A DNA stretch of 64,000 nt from Ammoniphilus sp. CFH 90114 (GCF_004123195.1 NZ_SDLI01000001.1:124001-188000); one strand, 5' to 3'. Positions 7,921-17,972 are shown, counted from the stretch's first letter. The notes: a model not told the origin generated them from the letters alone. Program-made: numbers and translations.

Positions 7921-10101
7921 ATGAGCGTCGATACTGCCATTGAACATGCCGCTGACAATGCCATAGCCAAGGCTCGTATGTATTTGCCTGACCATGATGT
8001 CAAGATGCTGATTCGTGCATGCGAGTTTGCTCGAAGTGCTCATGATGGACAAATTCGAAAATCAGGAGCACCCTATATTATCCATCCTATAGCGGTGGCT
8101 GAGATCTTGCTCACGATGCAGATGGACGCTGTCACCGTAGCTGCTGGTTTTTTGCATGATGTTGTTGAAGATACTCCCGTTAGCCTTGACGAGATAAAGA
8201 AAGAATTTGGTGAAGACACGGCTAATTTAGTCGATGGTGTTACTAAATTAGGCCGCATTAAGTATAAATCAAAAGAAGAGCAACAGGCGGAGAATCATCG
8301 GAAGATGTTTCTGGCTATGGCTCAGGATGTCCGGGTTATTTTAATCAAGCTTGCTGACAGGCTTCACAATATGCGGACATTAAAGCACCTTCCAGAAGAG
8401 AAGCAGCGAAGAATCGCTAACGAGACATTAGAAATATTCGCTCCTTTAGCTCACCGATTGGGAATCGCTTCTATCAAGTGGGAGCTGGAGGACGTTGCGC
8501 TTCGCTACATTAATCCGCAGCAGTATTACCGTATTGTTAATTTAATGCAGAAAAAACGAACCGAGCGTGAAAAGTATATTGAACAAGTCATTGATGAGAT
8601 ACGCGGGAAACTTAGAGAGTTGCAAATCTCAGCAGATATTTCAGGGAGACCGAAGCACCTGTATAGTATCTACAACAAGATGATAAGACAGAATAAGGAG
8701 TTTAATGAAATTTATGATCTTCTTGCCGTTCGTGTCATTGTAGAAGATATCCGCGACTGCTATGCATCACTAGGGATTATTCATACGCTCTGGAAGCCAA
8801 TGCCAGGAAGGTTTAAGGATTATATCGCCATGCCTAAGGCGAATATGTATCAATCCTTGCATACGACGGTTATTGGACCCAATGGAGAACCGCTTGAGGT
8901 CCAGATACGTACTGGTGAGATGCACCGGACAGCTGAATACGGTATCGCAGCTCACTGGGCTTACAAGGAAGGAAAGACACCTACAGAGGATGAGAATCTG
9001 GAGAATAAGCTCACCTGGTTCCGCGAAATTCTGGAATGGCAGGATAATGCTAAAGATGCTCAGGAATTTATGGAATCACTTAAGATGGACCTTTTCTCCG
9101 ATGTCGTTTTTGTATTTACGCCTAAGGGAGATGTTATGGAGCTTCCGAATGGCTCAGTTCCTCTTGATTTTGCCTATCGTATCCACAGCGAGGTTGGAAA
9201 TCGATGTATTGGAGCAAAGGTAAATAATAAGATTGTTCCATTAGATCATTCTTTGAAGACAGGAGACATTGTAGAAGTATTAACTTCAAAGCATAGTTAT
9301 GGCCCTAGCCGTGATTGGCTCAAGATAGCGAAGTCCTCCCAAGCCCGTAATAAGATTAAAGCCTGGTTTAAGAAAGAGAAGCGCGAAGAGAATGTCCTCA
9401 AAGGAAAAGAAGCTGTTGAGTCAGAGTTGAAGAAACAAGGGTTTGAGCTCAAGGAAGCCCTTACCTCGGAGAACATTGCTGAGGCGACGAACAAGTTCAA
9501 CTTCAACAATGAAGAGGATATGTATGCAGCCATCGGATATGGGGGATTGACTCCTGCTCAATTGGTTACAAGACTAACGGAAAAGATTAGAAAAGTACGA
9601 GAGGAAAAGTCTATCCCTGAATTTAAACAAGACTTTGCTAAGCGTAAGACTCCTGATCAGGGGATCTCCGTTAAAGGGATTGACAATCTCCTTGTACGCT
9701 TCTCTAGATGTTGTACTCCAATTCCAGGCGATGAGATTGTTGGTTTCATCACACGAGGAAGAGGAATCTCAGTACACAGAACAAGCTGCCCTAACATCAA
9801 GAATGAAGAGGAAAAGGACCGTGTAATTCATATTGATTGGGAAGGCGATCGCATACAGGAATATAATGTCGATATAGAAGTGACAGGACATGATCGCAGC
9901 GGACTACTGAACGAAGTACTGAATGCCGTTGCCGACAGCAAAACAAACATTATCGCGGTTACAGGAAAAGCTGATAAGAATAAAGTAGCAAAGATCAGCA
10001 TGACTATTGCGATTAATAATGTCAGTCATTTACAGAGGGTGGTAGAGCGTCTGAAAAGAATCAAAGACGTCTATACCGTAAGAAGAGTGTTAAACACGTA
10101 A
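7921..10101 (+). CDS. rel: Bifunctional (p)ppGpp synthetase/hydrolase Rel
   Basis: Rel makes and degrades the alarmone (p)ppGpp in the stringent response and binds ribosomes. From the ATG at 7921 (GAAAGGTG upstream) it has 726 residues, the usual length; a GTG at 7912 in the same frame is possible. The N-terminal hydrolase domain has intact metal-site residues (HDVVEDT, His79-Asp80), so it should be bifunctional. The synthetase domain ([26 protein letters not shown]) follows, then a TGS domain ([24 protein letters not shown]), a conserved-cysteine region ([12 protein letters not shown]) and a C-terminal ACT domain. It sits between apt and dtd, as in B. subtilis. Its own promoter and a leader hairpin lie upstream. 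Confidence 0.97.
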   Translation: MSVDTAIEHAADNAIAKARMYLPDHDVKMLIRACEFARSAHDGQIRKSGAPYIIHPIAVAEILLTMQMDAVTVAAGFLHDVVEDTPVSLDEIKKEFGEDTANLVDGVTKLGRIKYKSKEEQQAENHRKMFLAMAQDVRVILIKLADRLHNMRTLKHLPEEKQRRIANETLEIFAPLAHRLGIASIKWELEDVALRYINPQQYYRIVNLMQKKRTEREKYIEQVIDEIRGKLRELQISADISGRPKHLYSIYNKMIRQNKEFNEIYDLLAVRVIVEDIRDCYASLGIIHTLWKPMPGRFKDYIAMPKANMYQSLHTTVIGPNGEPLEVQIRTGEMHRTAEYGIAAHWAYKEGKTPTEDENLENKLTWFREILEWQDNAKDAQEFMESLKMDLFSDVVFVFTPKGDVMELPNGSVPLDFAYRIHSEVGNRCIGAKVNNKIVPLDHSLKTGDIVEVLTSKHSYGPSRDWLKIAKSSQARNKIKAWFKKEKREENVLKGKEAVESELKKQGFELKEALTSENIAEATNKFNFNNEEDMYAAIGYGGLTPAQLVTRLTEKIRKVREEKSIPEFKQDFAKRKTPDQGISVKGIDNLLVRFSRCCTPIPGDEIVGFITRGRGISVHRTSCPNIKNEEEKDRVIHIDWEGDRIQEYNVDIEVTGHDRSGLLNEVLNAVADSKTNIIAVTGKADKNKVAKISMTIAINNVSHLQRVVERLKRIKDVYTVRRVLNT

Positions 10102-10114
10102 AAGGGGTACCGAA

Positions 10115-10552
10115 ATGAGAGTAGTGGTACAGCGATCCAAACAAGCACAAGTTACCGTAGAAGATCGCGTAACAGGCAGCATTGATAAAGGTCTTGTTTT
10201 ATTGGTAGGAATTACTCATGAGGATACGGAAGATGATGTTCGTTTTGTAGCGGAGAAGGTCGCGAACCTACGGATATTCGAGGATGAGCAAGGCAAGATG
10301 AATCATTCTCTTCTTGATGTCAACGGCAAGCTTCTTTCCATTTCTCAGTTTACCCTTTATGGTGATTGCAGAAAGGGCCGAAGACCCAACTTTATGGCAG
10401 CTGCCCGTCCCGATTATGCGGAGAAACTGTATGATCTTTTTAACGACAAGCTAAGACAGATGGGTATTCAAGTAGAAACGGGAATATTCGGTGCTATGAT
10501 GCAAGTGAGTCTGACTAATGATGGGCCCGTAACCCTGATAGTAGAAAGTTAA
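10115..10552 (+). CDS. dtd: D-aminoacyl-tRNA deacylase
   Basis: Dtd hydrolyses D-aminoacyl-tRNAs, and also mischarged glycyl-tRNA, and so protects translation. The 145-residue protein carries both family signatures, SQFTLYGD near residue 80 and the C-terminal NDGPVT near 137, which form the chiral-proofreading site across the dimer. It starts 13 bases after rel with a GGGGTACC-type weak ribosome site, so it is likely cotranscribed with rel. A terminator follows it. Confidence 0.97.
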   Translation: MRVVVQRSKQAQVTVEDRVTGSIDKGLVLLVGITHEDTEDDVRFVAEKVANLRIFEDEQGKMNHSLLDVNGKLLSISQFTLYGDCRKGRRPNFMAAARPDYAEKLYDLFNDKLRQMGIQVETGIFGAMMQVSLTNDGPVTLIVES

Positions 10553-10556
10553 ATGT

Positions 10557-10610
10557 ATAGGGCTATAGCCAAGAGCGAATCCAAGTGCTCTTTGGCTTTA
10601 GCCCTATTTT
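10557..10610. terminator. Bidirectional terminator between dtd and the amidase gene
   Basis: ATAGGGCTATAGCCAAGAGC pairs with GCTCTTTGGCTTTAGCCCTAT with small mismatches. T runs flank it in the sense required for both convergent genes. Confidence 0.8.
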
Positions 10611-10623
10611 ATTGGCCAGTCGG

Positions 10624-12171
10624 TTATTTTTTATCACTAAAGTACTTCAAGATCCCCTGGAAAACGCCCTCAGCAGCTTGATCATGAAAGTCCTTCGTAT
10701 TAATAATGACTTCCTCTTGGTAGTTTGTTAGAAATCCAAGCTCACATAAGACGGCGAGTTGTGGGTTCTCCCTCAACACAAAATAATTTCCATAACGGGC
10801 CTTGAGGTCAGCTAATCCTGTTCGTTTCACCACTTCTTTTTGAATCGTGTTGGCAAGATCTCGGTCTTCTCCATTGCTGTAAAAGTAGGTGATGACACCA
10901 TTAATTCGGTAGTTTTCGCTCGTGTTATGATGGACGCTAATAAACGCATCTACTTGCCTCTGAATAGACATGTCCACCCTTTCCTGAAGAGACACTCTGC
11001 GATCCTCATCTCGTGACATAATGACGGTAGCCCCTGCTGCTCGAAGCTTACTGCTTAAGAGCTGACTAACCTTAAGATTTACTAGCTTCTCCAATGTTCC
11101 TAAATGGGGGCCTATGGCACCACTGTCATTGCCTCCGTGTCCTGGATCGATGAGGATGGTTTTCCCCTTAAGGACAGACTCAATCCCTTTACGTTCAACA
11201 CCCGCGATGCCATGTGCTGACACAATCCATCCAGCTACATAGCCGACTTCATTACTAGTGATCTGGACTCGGTACCAATCTCCTTCGACCCCAAGTACTT
11301 GGTAGGTTTCCCCTACGTCCGCTACCTTTACGACTCCGGAAGAGGTAGAAGGACCAGAACGAAGATTCGTGCCAGGATTTAAGATTTTAATAGTTGGTTC
11401 TTCTGATGGATGCTGTGGCTTAGGTTGATTCTGAGGCAAAGAAGATTCGACTTTTACTAACCAATTCGCTACCCATCCCTCTAATTGATCTTTCTTGACA
11501 CGAAGCCAGTCTCCTTTTTGCTCTAATATCACCAAGGTATCTCCTGCACGTACTTGTCCAGCTACAGAGTAGCTTGTATCAGGGCCGCTTCGAACATTGA
11601 GAATGGAGCCATTAACTGTGGCTTTCGAAGAGGGAGGAGAACTTAAGGTTGGCCCCGCTGATGGACTGGAGGAAGAGGCAGAATTGTTATCCTTCATCAG
11701 CCAACCAGCCGTCCATCCCTCGGCCCCGTTTTTTAGCCTTATTTTAATCCAGTCCCCTTGGCTTTCTAATCTAACATAACTTTCAGTATTCGTAATCTGT
11801 TCAATGACTTGGAAGGATGTACTAGGCCCAGAGCGTACATTAAGCACTTCAAGCATTGGAGTTACATAAGTGGACGATGTGGTTCCAGACTGTTTAACCT
11901 CCACATGCCAGGAAGCAATCCATCCTTTTAGATTATCATCTAGGAGGATCTGAATCCAATTGTCTTTGGTTTGAAGCACGGGAAAGGTTTGATTTTCCTT
12001 AACTTGAGCGATCACGTTGTGCTTCAAACTCGCTCCATCCCTGACATTAAGACTGCTTACCGTGATGGTCACGGTACCAGATGGTTCGGTATTGGATTGA
12101 ACGGTCAAAGCTGGTATACAAAAAATCAAAATCACAAGTAAAGCTATAAGTTGAATGCGGATTCGGTCCAT
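10624..12171 (-). CDS. Secreted N-acetylmuramoyl-L-alanine amidase with four bacterial SH3 domains
   Basis: A cell-wall hydrolase that cleaves the amide bond between muramic acid and L-alanine, resembling B. subtilis YrvJ at the same locus. The 515-residue protein starts with a signal peptide (hydrophobic core about residues 5-24, LIALLVILIFCIPALT). Four SH3b repeats follow at about 30-93, 100-160, 185-240 and 258-320, each with a variant of LNVRSGPSTS and a GW pair. An Amidase_3 domain (about 335-515) carries the zinc ligands: DPGHGG, the Glu of LEKLVNL, SVHHN, and the catalytic Glu of CELGFL. A Ser/Pro-rich linker separates repeats two and three. The ribosome site is weak and distant (AAAGGA), so the start is the least certain point. 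Confidence 0.93.
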   Translation of the reverse strand: MDRIRIQLIALLVILIFCIPALTVQSNTEPSGTVTITVSSLNVRDGASLKHNVIAQVKENQTFPVLQTKDNWIQILLDDNLKGWIASWHVEVKQSGTTSSTYVTPMLEVLNVRSGPSTSFQVIEQITNTESYVRLESQGDWIKIRLKNGAEGWTAGWLMKDNNSASSSSPSAGPTLSSPPSSKATVNGSILNVRSGPDTSYSVAGQVRAGDTLVILEQKGDWLRVKKDQLEGWVANWLVKVESSLPQNQPKPQHPSEEPTIKILNPGTNLRSGPSTSSGVVKVADVGETYQVLGVEGDWYRVQITSNEVGYVAGWIVSAHGIAGVERKGIESVLKGKTILIDPGHGGNDSGAIGPHLGTLEKLVNLKVSQLLSSKLRAAGATVIMSRDEDRRVSLQERVDMSIQRQVDAFISVHHNTSENYRINGVITYFYSNGEDRDLANTIQKEVVKRTGLADLKARYGNYFVLRENPQLAVLCELGFLTNYQEEVIINTKDFHDQAAEGVFQGILKYFSDKK

Positions 12172-12320
12172 CGCGACAATGTGATAATCCTTTCTTGGCT
12201 GGTTGTTTTTCGCATGACTTTTATTTTCGCTTTTAAACAGGGGATATCCTCTTTCGAATGAGAAAAATTCATCATTAGTGGTAACAATAGTAATAAAGAT
12301 ATAGCTGAAGGAGGCGCATT

Positions 12321-12485
12321 ATGAGACAAGGACTAAAGGAATTACAGTTGATTCAAACCACTCTAACAGGCGGTAGTGCTGATTTGAAGGATACGAGTGA
12401 GCAAAATGATATGTGGGAAAAGGTACAATCAGGATTGATGAACTTCGGAGAGGGGCGGGATCTTGCCAGAAGAATAGGCAGATGA
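12321..12485 (+). CDS. Small protein of unknown function (54 residues) upstream of hemZ
   Basis: A short open frame starting at ATG 12321 after an excellent GAAGGAGG ribosome site encodes 54 residues. The protein begins MRQGLKELQLIQTTLTG and ends ARRIGR. It is soluble, with no signal peptide, membrane segment or cysteine, and probably helical. The stop lies 40 bases before hemZ on the same strand, so it may be in the hemZ transcript. I do not recognise a family. The ribosome site and codon use make it a credible gene. Confidence 0.6.
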   Translation: MRQGLKELQLIQTTLTGGSADLKDTSEQNDMWEKVQSGLMNFGEGRDLARRIGR

Positions 12486-12525
12486 TACAGTAGACGGGAA
12501 GTTAAGTGGTCTAAAGGAGATAAGA

Positions 12526-14025
12526 ATGAAGATTCGAGTTGTAGGTCTAGAAGAATCTTGGGAATTGTCCATTACCCATATCATAGAGCTGTTTTATGAG
12601 GAAGTGCATGTTGTATTTAAGGAAGAGGAATCTGAATGTGATGTTGTTATCGAACTGATATTAGAAGACTCCAATCAGATTCGAGCCGAGGCTACACTAC
12701 AAGATAGGTTGAGCGGGCAAACCATTGAGAAGTGCTATCATGTTGACAAGGATGAGCATCTTTCTCCATCTGAATGGCGTAAGAAGGCCAAGCGTGCCAT
12801 TAGCCATGCTCTCCTTTCTGCACTAGAGGAGTATACAGGCATCGTACAACCTTGGGGAATTCTAACTGGTATTCGACCAACGAAGCTGATGCATCAAAAG
12901 TTGCAAAAAGGTCAATCTGTTGAGCGAATACATAGTGAACTACAGGAAGAATACCGAGTACATCCTCAAAAAACTCAGCTCATGGAGCAAATTGTTGAAC
13001 GTCAGTTAATGGCTGTACCAGATCTTCATCAGTTAAAGAGAGAAGTAAGCATCTATATTGGTATTCCTTTCTGCCCGACGAAATGTGCATACTGTACATT
13101 CCCAGCTTATGCCATTGGTGGTAGACAAGGATCCGTTGAGTCCTTTTTGGGCGGGCTCCATTACGAGATGAGACAAATTGGAGCTTGGTTAAAGGAGCAT
13201 GATGTACCCATTACGACGATTTACTTCGGAGGCGGTACCCCAACAAGCATTACGGCGGAAGAGATGGACATGCTTTATGAGGAGATGTATGAATCTTTTC
13301 CGTCCATGGAACGTGTAAGAGAGGTTACCGTTGAGGCGGGGCGGCCTGATACCATTACACCTGAGAAGCTTGATGTATTGAAAAAGTGGGGAATCGATCG
13401 AATTAGTATTAATCCACAATCGTATATTCAAGAAACATTAAAGGCGATTGGTCGTCATCATACAGTAGAAGAAACAATAGAGAAATTTAAGCTTGCCCGT
13501 GAGATGGGAATGAATAATATTAATATGGACCTCATTATTGGTCTGCCGGGGGAAGGCCTCCATGAATTTGAATTTACACTCAGTGAAACACAGAAGTTAA
13601 ACCCTGAATCCTTAACTGTTCACACCCTCTCCTTTAAACGGGCTTCAGAAATGACCCAAAATCGCGAAAAGTATAAAGTAGCCACTCGCGAGGAGATCAC
13701 ACAAATGATGCAGAGAGCAACGGATTGGACTAAGAAGTTCGGTTATGTCCCATACTATCTGTATCGTCAAAAGAATATTTTGGGTAATCTTGAGAACATT
13801 GGCTACGCACACCCGGGAAAAGAAAGTATATATAATATCATGATCATGGAAGAGGTCCAATCGATCATTGGGTTAGGCTGTGGGGCCTCTAGCAAGTGGG
13901 TGCATCCGGAAACAGGTAAAATCTCTCGTTTTGCCAACCCAAAGGAACCTAAGGCCTATAATGAAGGGTTTGAGAAGTATACAGAAGCAAAAATTGAAGC
14001 ACTGAATCAATTATTCTTGACATGA
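12526..14025 (+). CDS. hemZ: HemZ-type coproporphyrinogen III dehydrogenase (radical SAM)
   Basis: This is a radical SAM protein of the HemN/HemZ group, linked to oxygen-independent coproporphyrinogen III oxidation in heme synthesis. The cluster motif is IGIPFCPTKCAYCTF (CxxxCxxC) near residue 180, preceded by a distinctive N-terminal domain of about 170 residues that HemN and HemW lack. The SAM-binding YFGGGTPTS and the later NMDLIIGLPGE are present. Length is 499 residues, as expected for HemZ. Start: ATG 12526 with AAAGGAG upstream. A second, HemW-like paralogue lies at the end of this window. The catalytic role of HemZ in coproheme-type pathways is less settled than that of HemN. Confidence 0.9.
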   Translation: MKIRVVGLEESWELSITHIIELFYEEVHVVFKEEESECDVVIELILEDSNQIRAEATLQDRLSGQTIEKCYHVDKDEHLSPSEWRKKAKRAISHALLSALEEYTGIVQPWGILTGIRPTKLMHQKLQKGQSVERIHSELQEEYRVHPQKTQLMEQIVERQLMAVPDLHQLKREVSIYIGIPFCPTKCAYCTFPAYAIGGRQGSVESFLGGLHYEMRQIGAWLKEHDVPITTIYFGGGTPTSITAEEMDMLYEEMYESFPSMERVREVTVEAGRPDTITPEKLDVLKKWGIDRISINPQSYIQETLKAIGRHHTVEETIEKFKLAREMGMNNINMDLIIGLPGEGLHEFEFTLSETQKLNPESLTVHTLSFKRASEMTQNREKYKVATREEITQMMQRATDWTKKFGYVPYYLYRQKNILGNLENIGYAHPGKESIYNIMIMEEVQSIIGLGCGASSKWVHPETGKISRFANPKEPKAYNEGFEKYTEAKIEALNQLFLT

Positions 14026-14045
14026 ATACTTCTTCTCAGTAATAT
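14017..14045 (+). promoter_or_regulatory. SigmaA promoter of the hisS-aspS T-box leader
   Basis: TTGACA at 14017-14022 and TAATAT at 14040-14045 are separated by 17 bases. The -35 box overlaps the last codons and abuts the stop of hemZ. Confidence 0.75.
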
Positions 14046-14049
14046 ATTA

Positions 14050-14320
14050 AACAGTTGAATATATGATCCCTTGAAGGGAAGAGTAACCAGGCTAGTGTTA
14101 TAGTTCAGAGAGGAAGTGACTCGGCTGCAATCACTTCTCTATATCGGTATGGTGAAGGACGTCCCAGAGGACCACAAGCGAACGGTCTACTTAGTAGCTT
14201 GTCGGCGTGAGCAACGTTATGCATAGAGTGAGAATGAATAGGTTCTCAAATAGGGTGGTACCACGGGTGATTAACAAACTCTCGTCCCTGACACAAGTCG
14301 GGGGTGGGAGTTTTTTTGTT
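14050..14320 (+). promoter_or_regulatory. T-box leader controlling hisS-aspS, probable Asp (GAC) specifier
   Basis: This leader senses uncharged tRNA and chooses between a terminator and an antiterminator. The T-box sequence AGGGTGGTACCACGGGTGA is at 14252-14270. The terminator stem (ACTCTCGTCCCTGAC with GTCGGGGGTGGGAGT) spans 14278-14311, followed by seven T residues. Stem I holds the AG-bulge motif (AGAGAGGAAGTGA) and a specifier loop with GAGTA on the 5' side. On the 3' side GGTGAAG-GAC-G-TCCC puts codon GAC (Asp) at 14158-14160. The alaS leader in this window has the same arrangement with GCT (Ala), which supports the frame. An open frame running through the leader into hisS is not coding. 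Confidence 0.88.
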
Positions 14321-14362
14321 TTATCTAGGTTTATAAGATTTGGTTGCGAGGAGGAAAAGATC

Positions 14363-15619
14363 ATGGCGATTCACATTCCAAGGGGTACCGCTGATGTGCT
14401 CCCTGGTGAAGTGGAGTTATGGCAATTTATTGAGCAGAAAGCAAGAGACATCTGCAAGCGATACAACTATAGAGAGGTTAGGACCCCTATTTTCGAACAT
14501 ACAGAGTTGTTCCACCGCGGAGTTGGAGAAACAACGGATATTGTGGAGAAGGAGATGTACACCTTTACCGATAAGGGAGGAAGAAGCATCACCTTGCGTC
14601 CTGAGGGAACAGCGGCTGTTGTTCGCTCTTATGTAGAGAACAAATTGTATGGAGACCCTAATCAACCAAGTAAGCTGTACTATATTGGTCAGATGTTTCG
14701 CTACGAGCGCCCGCAAGCAGGGAGAATGCGACAGTTCACACAGTTTGGTATTGAAGCGATTGGTTCCCATGACCCTTCTATTGATGCCGAAACGATTGCA
14801 TTAGCGATGAGACTCTATGAAGAACTAGGGTTGAAAGGACTAAAGCTGGAATTAAATAGTGTTGGCTGCACGACCTGCCGCCCTGTACATAGGGAACACC
14901 TTGTGGCTCACTTGGCCGAGAGACGCGAGGAATTATGTTCAGACTGTCAGTCTCGAATGGAGCGCAATCCGCTCAGAATTCTTGATTGTAAGAATGAAAA
15001 GTGTAAGGAGCTTACGAAGCAAGCCCCTAATATCACAGAGCACTTGTGCGATGATTGCTCTCCCCATTTTGAGCAAGTAAAACAGCACCTAGACCGCCTA
15101 GGAATAGAGTACACCGTTAATCCGAGGATGGTTCGTGGCTTGGACTATTATACACAAACAGCGTTTGAGATTATGGCTGAAGGGTTCGGAGCGATCACAA
15201 CCATTTGTGGTGGGGGACGATATAACGGCTTGGTGGAACAGATCGGCGGCAATGACATGCCTGGAATCGGTTTTGCAATGAGTATTGAACGCGTACTCTT
15301 GACGCTAAAAGCTCAAAATATTGAACTTCCCATTCAAACCAACTTAGATTGCTTCCTTGTTGCATTAGGAGAACCTGCAGAAAAAGAGGCTGTGAGGCTA
15401 TTAGATGAGCTGAGAAGTCATGGCTTTGCTGCAGATAAGGATTATCAAGGGCGCAAGATGAAAGCACAGTTAAAAGCTGCTGACCGATATCAAGCTCGTT
15501 TCGTATTAATTCTTGGAGAAGATGAATTGAACAAGCAAGTCATCGTGATTAAAAACATGCAGACGGGTGAACAGAATGAAGTCGCATGGAAAGACATGGT
15601 GTCCTTTCTTCGTACTTAA
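14363..15619 (+). CDS. hisS: Histidyl-tRNA synthetase
   Basis: HisRS charges tRNA-His. It is a class II synthetase of 418 residues from ATG 14363 (GAGGAGG upstream; the frame extends 156 bases further up through the T-box leader but this is not coding). Motif 2 is visible as YIGQMFRYERPQAGRMRQFTQFG, and the histidine-specific motifs as GLDYYTQTAFEI and GGGRYNGL. The C-terminal anticodon-binding domain covers about residues 325-418. A cysteine-bearing insertion (CTTCRP, CSDCQ, CDDC) lies mid-protein. It is the first gene of the T-box operon with aspS. Confidence 0.97.
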   Translation: MAIHIPRGTADVLPGEVELWQFIEQKARDICKRYNYREVRTPIFEHTELFHRGVGETTDIVEKEMYTFTDKGGRSITLRPEGTAAVVRSYVENKLYGDPNQPSKLYYIGQMFRYERPQAGRMRQFTQFGIEAIGSHDPSIDAETIALAMRLYEELGLKGLKLELNSVGCTTCRPVHREHLVAHLAERREELCSDCQSRMERNPLRILDCKNEKCKELTKQAPNITEHLCDDCSPHFEQVKQHLDRLGIEYTVNPRMVRGLDYYTQTAFEIMAEGFGAITTICGGGRYNGLVEQIGGNDMPGIGFAMSIERVLLTLKAQNIELPIQTNLDCFLVALGEPAEKEAVRLLDELRSHGFAADKDYQGRKMKAQLKAADRYQARFVLILGEDELNKQVIVIKNMQTGEQNEVAWKDMVSFLRT

Positions 15620-15645
15620 CTCAAATATAAAAGGAGGAAACGAAA

Positions 15646-17430
15646 GTGGTAGAAACATTTCGCACGCATCATTGCGGACAAATAGGTAAGGAGCAAGTAG
15701 GACAAGTGGTTACAATCAGCGGTTGGGTTCAAAAAAGAAGGGACTTAGGCGGCGTTATCTTCATTGACTTACGTGACCGCAGCGGCTTAGTCCAGATTGT
15801 ACTAAACCCAGAATTCAATGCCGAGGCTCATGAAAGAGGAGACCGTATTCGTAGTGAATACGTACTAACTGTTCGAGGTAAAGTCGTAGAGAGAAGTCCA
15901 GAAACGATTAATCCCAAAATGAAGACAGGTGAAATTGAGGTTTATGTTTCTGAAGTTGAAATTTTAAATGAAGCAAAAACCCCTCCATTCATGATCGAAG
16001 ATCAAGTAGACGTGGATGAAAACCTTCGTTTGAAATACCGTTATCTTGATTTACGTAGACCTGTCATGCAGCAATCTCTTATGCTGCGCCATCGAGTAGC
16101 TAAGTCTTTCAGAGATTTCTTAGATAACGAAGGATTCTTAGAAATTGAAACACCGATGCTTACAAAGAGTACACCCGAAGGAGCTCGCGACTACTTAGTT
16201 CCAAGCCGTGTTCATCCAGGAGAATTCTTTGCTTTGCCACAATCACCTCAATTATTTAAGCAGTTGCTGATGGTTTCAGGTTACGAAAAGTATTTCCAAA
16301 TTGTTCGATGCTTCCGTGATGAGGACTTAAGAGCGGATCGTCAGCCTGAATTCACTCAAGTGGATATTGAGACCTCCTTCTTGTCTATGGAGCAATTGTT
16401 GAACATGATGGAACAATTGATGGCGGAAGTTTGTGAAAAAGCAATCGGACTTAAAGTAGAGACGCCTTTCCAACGCTTGACTTATCAAGAAGCAATGGGA
16501 CGCTATGGTTCAGACAAGCCTGACTTGCGTTTTGGAATGGAATTAGTAGATATATCAGATTTGGTAGCTGAATGCGGATTTAAAGTGTTCAGTGGAGCGA
16601 TTGAGCGCGGTGGTCAAGTTAAAGGAATCAATGTGAAGGGCTGCGGTCATTTCTCTCGTAAAGACATCGATGATCTAGCTAAGTTTGCTGGACAGTACAA
16701 AGCAAAGGGTCTTGCTTGGATCGCCTTCAAGGATGGCGAAATCAAAGGTCCGATTGCAAAATTCTTTAATGAAGAGGAAATTGCCCAGTTTAAAGCACGC
16801 TTTGAAGTAGAAGAGGGAGACTTGCTGTTGTTTGTTGCGGATTCTCCTAAAGTAGTGGCAGATTCCCTTGGGGCTCTTCGTTCGAAATTTGGTAAAGACC
16901 TAGGATTAATTGATGCTAGTGTGTTTAAGTTCGCGTGGGTAGTTGACTTCCCGTTGGTAGAATACGATGAGGATGCTAAGCGCTATGTAGCTCTGCACCA
17001 TCCGTTTACGATGCCGCGTGTAGAGGACCTTCATCTGTTTGATTCTGATCCATCTGGGATCCGGGCGCAAGCTTATGACCTTGTGCTTAACGGATTTGAA
17101 ATTGGTGGAGGAAGTATGCGTATTTATAAGCGTGAGATTCAGGAGAAGATGTTCCAAGCTCTTGGATTCAGTAAGGAAGAAGCCTATGAGAAGTTTGGAT
17201 TCCTCTTGGATGCGTTTGAATACGGGACTCCACCTCATGGAGGGGTAGCCTTCGGTCTAGATCGATTAGTAATGCTTCTTGCTGGACGTACCAATTTAAG
17301 AGAAGTCATTGCGTTCCCGAAGACCGCAAGTGCAAGTGATCCTATGACAGATGCTCCTGGTACGGTTGAATTAAAACAGTTGAATGAATTGCATATCCAA
17401 TTGAAATTGCCGGAAGAAGTAAAAATATAG
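15646..17430 (+). CDS. aspS: Aspartyl-tRNA synthetase
   Basis: AspRS charges tRNA-Asp. The 594-residue bacterial-type class IIb enzyme has an N-terminal OB-fold anticodon domain ([20 protein letters not shown]), the class II core with [20 protein letters not shown] (motif 2), a bacterial insertion (GAD) domain at about 290-420, and motif 3 [15 protein letters not shown]. The GTG start at 15646 follows AAAGGAGG. It lies 26 bases after hisS and shares its T-box control. 6S RNA follows it, as in B. subtilis. Confidence 0.97.
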   Translation: MVETFRTHHCGQIGKEQVGQVVTISGWVQKRRDLGGVIFIDLRDRSGLVQIVLNPEFNAEAHERGDRIRSEYVLTVRGKVVERSPETINPKMKTGEIEVYVSEVEILNEAKTPPFMIEDQVDVDENLRLKYRYLDLRRPVMQQSLMLRHRVAKSFRDFLDNEGFLEIETPMLTKSTPEGARDYLVPSRVHPGEFFALPQSPQLFKQLLMVSGYEKYFQIVRCFRDEDLRADRQPEFTQVDIETSFLSMEQLLNMMEQLMAEVCEKAIGLKVETPFQRLTYQEAMGRYGSDKPDLRFGMELVDISDLVAECGFKVFSGAIERGGQVKGINVKGCGHFSRKDIDDLAKFAGQYKAKGLAWIAFKDGEIKGPIAKFFNEEEIAQFKARFEVEEGDLLLFVADSPKVVADSLGALRSKFGKDLGLIDASVFKFAWVVDFPLVEYDEDAKRYVALHHPFTMPRVEDLHLFDSDPSGIRAQAYDLVLNGFEIGGGSMRIYKREIQEKMFQALGFSKEEAYEKFGFLLDAFEYGTPPHGGVAFGLDRLVMLLAGRTNLREVIAFPKTASASDPMTDAPGTVELKQLNELHIQLKLPEEVKI

Positions 17431-17443
17431 GCTTGTAAGGGTA

Positions 17444-17472
17444 TTGCAATCGTTTTCAATTTGAGTTAAAAT
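17444..17472 (+). promoter_or_regulatory. Promoter of 6S RNA
   Basis: TTGCAA at 17444-17449 and TAAAAT at 17467-17472 are 17 bases apart, placing the start point at about 17479-17480, right at the base of the predicted closing stem. Confidence 0.7.
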
Positions 17473-17479
17473 AAGGTCA

Positions 17480-17682
17480 ACAGAGTCCTAGGATGTACGT
17501 AAGACCCATACGTTTTGAGCCCAACAGATATTGATACGGGATTCCGGAGTTTCCTTGGGGAATGGAGCCGGGCACGCGTGCTCGGATGTGAAGCAAGGAA
17601 TAGGATGCACCCTTCTTAGATTGGGAATAGTTTTGAGCAGGTTCAAAACTTAGGTTAGTTACGGCATGGATGGGACTCTATC
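17480..17682 (+). ncRNA. ssrS: 6S RNA
   Basis: 6S RNA binds housekeeping RNA polymerase holoenzyme by mimicking an open promoter and lowers transcription in stationary phase. Position between aspS and tcdA matches B. subtilis 6S-1 (bsrA). The ends close as required: AGAGTCC at 17482-17488 pairs with GGACTCT at 17673-17679, which gives an RNA of about 200 nucleotides. An apical region (GAGCCGGGCACGCGTGCTCGG, split here by loops) and a large central unpaired region lie between. A promoter precedes it and a terminator follows. No protein-coding frame is credible here. Confidence 0.85.
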
Positions 17683-17695
17683 CATTAACAAGAAT

Positions 17696-17735
17696 AGAGG
17701 ATTTCTCAGTGATGAGAAGTCCTCTTTTTGTTTTG
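17696..17735 (+). terminator. Terminator downstream of 6S RNA
   Basis: AGAGGATTTCTCA and TGAGAAGTCCTCT form a stem with a GTG-type loop, followed by TTTTTG. Confidence 0.85.
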
Positions 17736-17972
17736 TCTAAGGAAGAGTAGGGTAAAACTGAGGTTTAAGGTTGGCCATGTTTCTAGTTTCTATTTGTGTA
17801 AGATTGTGCTATATTTACATTTTGAACGATTGAATTGTTAAGTTCACCTATTTGTCAACTGGACTTACTTTCTTATCCGGACAATAAATGTCGACCCACA
17901 GGAAGTTTTTTCATAATAAGTGGAAACCATATACTAAAACTTGTTTAATTTTTGAAAGGGGTAAACGGATAT
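17736..17972. other. Intergenic region between 6S RNA terminator and tcdA
   Basis: About 240 bases of AT-rich sequence. I see no gene and no convincing consensus promoter. It presumably holds the tcdA promoter. Confidence 0.5.

Noticed and set aside
7743-7943. 66-residue frame between apt and rel
   Set aside because: It crosses the apt hairpin, the rel promoter and the rel leader stem, has no ribosome site and reads unlike a protein.
10624-12171. SH3 repeats taken as a surface adhesin
   Set aside because: The C-terminal domain has a full Amidase_3 zinc site, so it is an amidase.
14207-14362. Open frame extending hisS upstream by 52 codons
   Set aside because: It runs through the T-box antiterminator and terminator, has no ribosome site, and hisS has a clear start at 14363.
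16906-17238. 110-residue minus-strand frame in aspS
   Set aside because: Antisense shadow of the well-conserved aspS coding region.
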